A DNA stretch of 64,000 nt. Origin: Paramarasmius palmivorus. Its lineage: Eukaryota; Basidiomycota; Agaricomycetes; Agaricales; Marasmiaceae. Below the pieces are notes generated by a model. That model searched no databases, was not told the origin of the DNA, and saw only the letters and a list, made by a program, of their open reading frames with translations. Of this stretch, positions 60,151 to 64,000 are shown piece after piece; position 1 is the first letter of the stretch, and each line of letters opens with the position of its first letter. The stretch spans positions 372,001-436,000 of the forward strand of contig JAYKXP010000015.1 in assembly GCA_037176845.1 (NCBI GenBank). The letters run 5' to 3'. The translations under genes were made by a program, and so were the position numbers.

Positions 60151-63143
60151 ATGACCAGCTCTTTTCGACTTCTCTCTCTTCTTCCTTTTCTTCTTCAGGT
60201 TTATGCAGCAAATGACTGGAGTACGCCTTGTTTGAACGGAGCTTGCCAATACTCGATTACATCTCAAGACGGAAGTTCCGGTACTGTTAAAATCGTACGT
60301 GGCGTTACTTTGGGCAGGTAAACACGAATGCTAATAGCAGCTTAGTGGGGTGCCGACAACGCCATCTCAGATATTACCACCGCTGCCGGCTGGGAAATTT
60401 TGGATTGCTCAGCGGACAAGCTCAATCAAGATATTCGTTTGGTCTGTCAGAGCGAGGACACTGAGGCGGCAGGATGCTCCCATTTGTACAATGAGGGTGC
60501 AGAGAACAAGATTGTTCGACTCCCAGAAAGTGTACGCCTCTTATTCTGCAAATACTGTCCCGATATTGATCATCAATCCTCTTAGTGTGGCAAGAGCGCA
60601 TTTGCCCGGGTAGCCAAGGCTTGGACACCTGAAGACCAGTCTATTCCTAACAAGGTTGCTGCTCGCGTTGTCAGACGTGATGGCAAGCAGCCCACAGTCC
60701 GAGCACTATCCCTCGACACTGACTTTGGCAAGACTGACACGTCCAAGTAAGTGATTCATTACCTGAGTGTATACTTGCAACTGACTGTGCCATCTAGGTG
60801 GGGAGCCGTCAACTTTGCAATCCAGGGTGCCAACTTCCCAGGTCAAGATGTTAACGGAACTGCTATTCCTACTGGTCCTCAACGTCGCAGCCGTTTCGCT
60901 CCTCGTATCTTGGGAGGCATTATTGACAAAGCCGGTGAAATTGTCGATAAGACTATCGAAAGTAAGTGACTTCTTTCTCTCGCCTTGCCAGGACAGCTAA
61001 CTCAGGATCTTCCTAGAAATCGAGAGCGCGAACGAATTCGATGTGAACAAGAACGTCGATCTTCCTCCTATTAACATCAACAAAAACTTCAACTTGTTCA
61101 GGGGATCGATCAACTGTGGACCAGCCAATGCTGATGTGAGTGCAGATGTGTTCGCGAACGCAAATGCAGTTATCAGTCTCGGTGTGGCTGCTGTTGGGAC
61201 TATTGCACCACCCAAGATCGATGATTTCCAGGTTGTCGGTGGTAAGCATCTGTTGCCTCCACAGCTTTTTTTAGTGGATGGAACAATGATACTGATTCGT
61301 GGTTGCTAGGTATGAACGCGGATCTGGATGGTACACTTAGTTTGACGGCCAACGTCGGTGTAAGCATACTACCATAGTTATTGATTGCGTTGGGTGCCCA
61401 TCTGATGGTTTGTGTAGGGTCTCTTGGATTCCGGCAATATCAAGATTTTCCAGATTGGTATTCCCGGCCTCAACTTCCCTGGGTAAGTGATCCTCATGGT
61501 GACAGCCACACAATGGATTTTAATCAATCTATGCACAGTATCCTCGAAGTCGGACCTACCTTTGAAGTCAATGCACGGGCTGTTGCTAACCTCGATGTCA
61601 ACATGGATGTTACCGTTGGCCTCACGTATCAAATCAACGGCGCTGAATTCACCTTCCCCAAGAAAGACGGCGACAAGACCAAGGGTGACTTCAAGTTGGG
61701 CGATACACGTAAGTCTCTCCTTATCCTCCAAAACCGCTTTGCTCACCCAAACTTTGTCAGCTCTTCAACTCTCTGTCAGCCCTCGGTGCAAGCTCTCGGA
61801 TCCATTGAAGCGCACGTTATCCCGGAACTTAGTCTCGGTGTTTCTGCCTTTGCTGATATTGCCTCCGCAAAGATCTTTGTGAGGGCCGATGCCAGCGCAG
61901 AGATGCAATTAGATTTGGCTGCTTCTGCCGACCGAACCATCACCAAGGGTACAAACAACGCGGGCGGAGGTACTGCCGCCGGCACCGAGGAAGACGGCGA
62001 GGTGGTCGAAGACGATGGAGAGGTGGTCGAAGACGACGGAGAAGTCCTCGAAGATGGAGAAGTAGATGGCGAGGTGGCCGAAGATGACGGTGAGGTGGTC
62101 GAAGACGACGGAGAGGTGCTCGATGACGAAGAAACCGGCCCTAGGACTGTCACAGAGACCCTCACTTTGACGACGTTCGTTGATCCTACCCCTACCGCTA
62201 AAAGTTCCAGCAAGACCAACAGCACCAACGCAGCCAAAGCAACTGATGCGGCTGAAGTAAAGATCAAAGCTAGGAAGGAGTCTTCTATGACAGAGTCGAA
62301 GGCTGCCGAGAGTACCGCTGCTTCCAAGGACAAGGCTGGAGATAAGAAGGGCTCCGAGTCTGCCTCAGCCACTGCCACTGCTGCTGAAAGTACCGAAACT
62401 GCGACCGATGACACGGAAGTTGTTGATGAGGAGGGCGACGTTGTTGATGAGACCGACGATGGAGAGGTAGTCGATGAGGAGGGTGAAGTCATCGAAGACG
62501 ATGGAACTGTTGTCGAGGATGATGGCACTGAAGACGGAACCGTTGTTGAGGACGATGGAACCGTTGAGGACGATGAGACGGTTGTTGAAGGCGATGAAGA
62601 GGTTCTCGACGATGGAACTGCGGTCGAGGACGGAACCGTCGACACCAAGACATTTGGCGGCTGCTTCAAGGTCCTTGCTGGCTTAAACGTCAATGCAGGC
62701 GCACAAGGAAGCTTCTTCAACTTCTTTAATGATCAAACAGTCGTACCCCTCTTCACCAAGAACTTTGAGCTCTTCAAGGTTAGCTTCTTGTTCACTTTCA
62801 AATGACATAGATTGAATGATCCTTTGCAGAAATGCTTCGGTGACCAGGCCGACCAGGGCACACAGGCCACAGGCGAGGAGACAGGAGAGGTTACGGAAGA
62901 AACTGCACCTGCTCGAAAGAGATCGTTCCCTCGTGTCTCGAGACTGCCCAGGTCCAGTTTGGAGAGGAGACAGGCCAACAAGAACAAGAACCAGAAGGCA
63001 AATGCCTTCTCTTGCTTGAAGAACAGCATTAAGCCGCAACCTCTGGTGAACCAGAAAGTCAAGTCGAACCAGTAAGTGTCGCTAATCTCCTTGGCGAAAA
63101 CGAGTTGCTGAATACTGTTTTAACCAGGGCAAAGGCGTTGTGA
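60151..63143 (+). CDS. Large secreted protein with acidic tandem repeats
   Basis: About ten exons from ATG at 60151 to TGA at 63143; the clearest are 60151-60294, 60346-60531, 60586-60746, 60798-60961, 61017 onward, and a long exon reaching 62778 followed by 62830-63060s and a short last exon. A signal peptide (MTSSFRLLSLLPFLLQVYA) is followed by a beta-rich domain of several hundred residues seen in other basidiomycete secreted proteins (similar to DUF7223-type proteins, tentative). Then come two acidic repeat blocks separated by a Ser/Thr/Ala-rich linker. The last ~90 residues contain Cys residues and a basic stretch with KKRSF-like RKR sites. Cell-wall or extracellular-matrix role is guessed. 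Confidence 0.65.
61995..62140 (+). repeat. Acidic minisatellite block 1
   Basis: Repeated units near 18-21 nt, encoding EVVEDDG variants (for example GEVVEDDGEVLEDGEV). Units differ at synonymous and some coding sites, showing repeat expansion with later drift. Confidence 0.8.
62415..62645 (+). repeat. Acidic minisatellite block 2
   Basis: Second block of similar repeats, encoding VVDEEGDV, VVEDDGT and VEDDETV variants, 280 bp downstream of the first block. Confidence 0.8.
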
Positions 63144-63345
63144 AGAAGTTGAAATCTGAATTATTACTTTTAAGTTATTGCTGTAGTTGTACATAGCGTT
63201 TCGGGTGAAAACATGAACTACATACTATTCCCGATGGTCTTCGGTGGCCCAAGTGGATTCTCACTTGCCAGATATGTTCTCGCTGTTGGGCCAGGTTTCT
63301 GGATCCTATTGCAAGATTCAAAGTAGGGACATCAAAGTGGTACAC

Positions 63346-64000
63346 TTAATGCAAGCTAATATACACATGTCTACTACAAATCTTTGCCTCGGATGCAGGA
63401 TCCAAAATCAACGTCTGAGTTCCATCCACAATCGCAGCGGGCCCCTTCACCAGGTCTCCCTGATCCAAATTCTCCAACAGGAATACAGGCACATCTATCC
63501 GGCCCGTTTGTTCAAAGTACATGCTAGTCATATTCTGGCGGCGTTCAGGTAGACCCATCACGTCCGTGAACACGAGGCGATCGCACTCGGCGAACACCGA
63601 CTCTCCTACGTCTTGTATCGACTTGCCAACTGTACGAAGGGTTCGATGAGCAGTCTAAAGGCGGAGCTTTGAGCGACTTACTACCGCGAACTCGTACGTC
63701 ATCAACGACTGCCGACTTTTCCTCCAGAAGGAATCCAAACTCCTTTTGATACGCCTCTTCAAAGGCTCGTTGGAAATCAAAAGATCCATCTTTGGGAGCG
63801 AGGGTCATTAAGGAGGTGTCCGAGCCATCGTATCTAAAACAGACCTCAGTACAAGTGGCATGGATGTTCCAATTGAACACTTACCTCATATTGAGATAGC
63901 ATTCCGTTACAATCCGGTCATCTGAAAACCCTTGCCGCTTGAGTTCATTCACGACCTCGCCACGCAAGCGCTCAATTCTTGAAAGAAGATGGCTCTTCGT
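63346..64000 (-). CDS. 5-oxoprolinase/hydantoinase A, C-terminal part (cut by window edge)
   Basis: Three exons or more run in from the right edge on the minus strand; the 5' part is outside the window. Spliced sequence reads [44 protein letters not shown] and, after an intron with a GTAGTA donor, [18 protein letters not shown] and [16 protein letters not shown]. These are hallmarks of the hydantoinase A domain of 5-oxoprolinase, which opens 5-oxoproline with ATP in glutathione turnover. The frame ends at 63346 right after this domain. The hydantoinase B domain that follows it in the usual ~1,280-residue fungal protein is absent before the neighbouring gene's end at 63143. So either this is a stand-alone HyuA-type gene or a truncated one. 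Confidence 0.75.

Noticed and set aside
61776..62720. 314-codon minus-strand frame rich in Ser/Thr/Pro
   Set aside because: It is the antisense of the acidic repeat coding region, produced by its biased codon content.

Overview
The window looks like a contig from a mushroom-forming basidiomycete (Agaricomycetes). Almost every gene is broken by many short introns of about 40-65 nt with GT-AG borders and CTAAC/CTGAT-like branch sites. Genes lie on both strands at moderate density. The content is typical of lignocellulose-degrading mushrooms: two AA9 lytic polysaccharide monooxygenases (LPMOs), a secreted polysaccharide lyase-like protein, tandem MFS transporters and mushroom-type F-box, MYND, Zn2Cys6 and C2H2 proteins. 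All gene models were spliced by hand; exon phases were checked to add up to whole codons for most genes. Coordinates may be off by 1-2 nt at some splice sites.

Layout. 0-8 kb: an F-box-like protein (-), a small protein with a putative zinc site (+), a Zn2Cys6 transcription factor (-), then two housekeeping genes on the minus strand, the histone-fold DNA polymerase epsilon subunit Dpb4 and the APC/C subunit Apc15. 8-11.6 kb: degraded coding remnants including a damaged MYND finger. 11.6-25 kb: accessory, duplication-rich block with AA9 LPMO 1 (+), two tandem MFS monocarboxylate/riboflavin-type transporters (-) with identical 12-exon structure, and two tandem type II haloacid dehalogenase-like genes (+) flanking a polysaccharide lyase-like gene (+). 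25-33 kb: a very large protein with a C-terminal zf-4CXXC_R1 (CDCA7-type) zinc finger (-), facing an inverted, truncated copy (+) that keeps only the disordered middle part. 34-41 kb: a secreted Egh16-like protein (+), an arrestin-like protein (+), a short-chain dehydrogenase (-) and AA9 LPMO 2 (-). 41-45.7 kb: no gene recognised. 45.7-64 kb: an acetate-transporter family protein (+), a NAT9-like acetyltransferase (-), an FAD amine-oxidase-fold protein (+), a C2H2 regulator (+), nucleosome assembly protein NAP1 (+), a TauD-type dioxygenase (-), a multi-spanning membrane protein (-), a large secreted protein with acidic tandem repeats (+), and the 3' end of a 5-oxoprolinase/HyuA gene (-) running off the window.

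How they fit together. There is no single operon-like system. AA9, polysaccharide lyase, MFS, dehalogenase-like, SDR and acetate transporter genes suit polysaccharide attack and uptake or catabolism of small acids. NAP1, Dpb4, Apc15 and the CDCA7-type protein belong to chromatin and cell-cycle maintenance. The most notable observations are the CDCA7-type gene with its truncated inverted copy, four probable GC-AG introns, conserved 10-nt and 14-nt microexons in the duplicated transporters, the disordered cysteine-plus-basic tails on both AA9 enzymes, and an Egh16-like protein whose predicted mature N terminus may be histidine.
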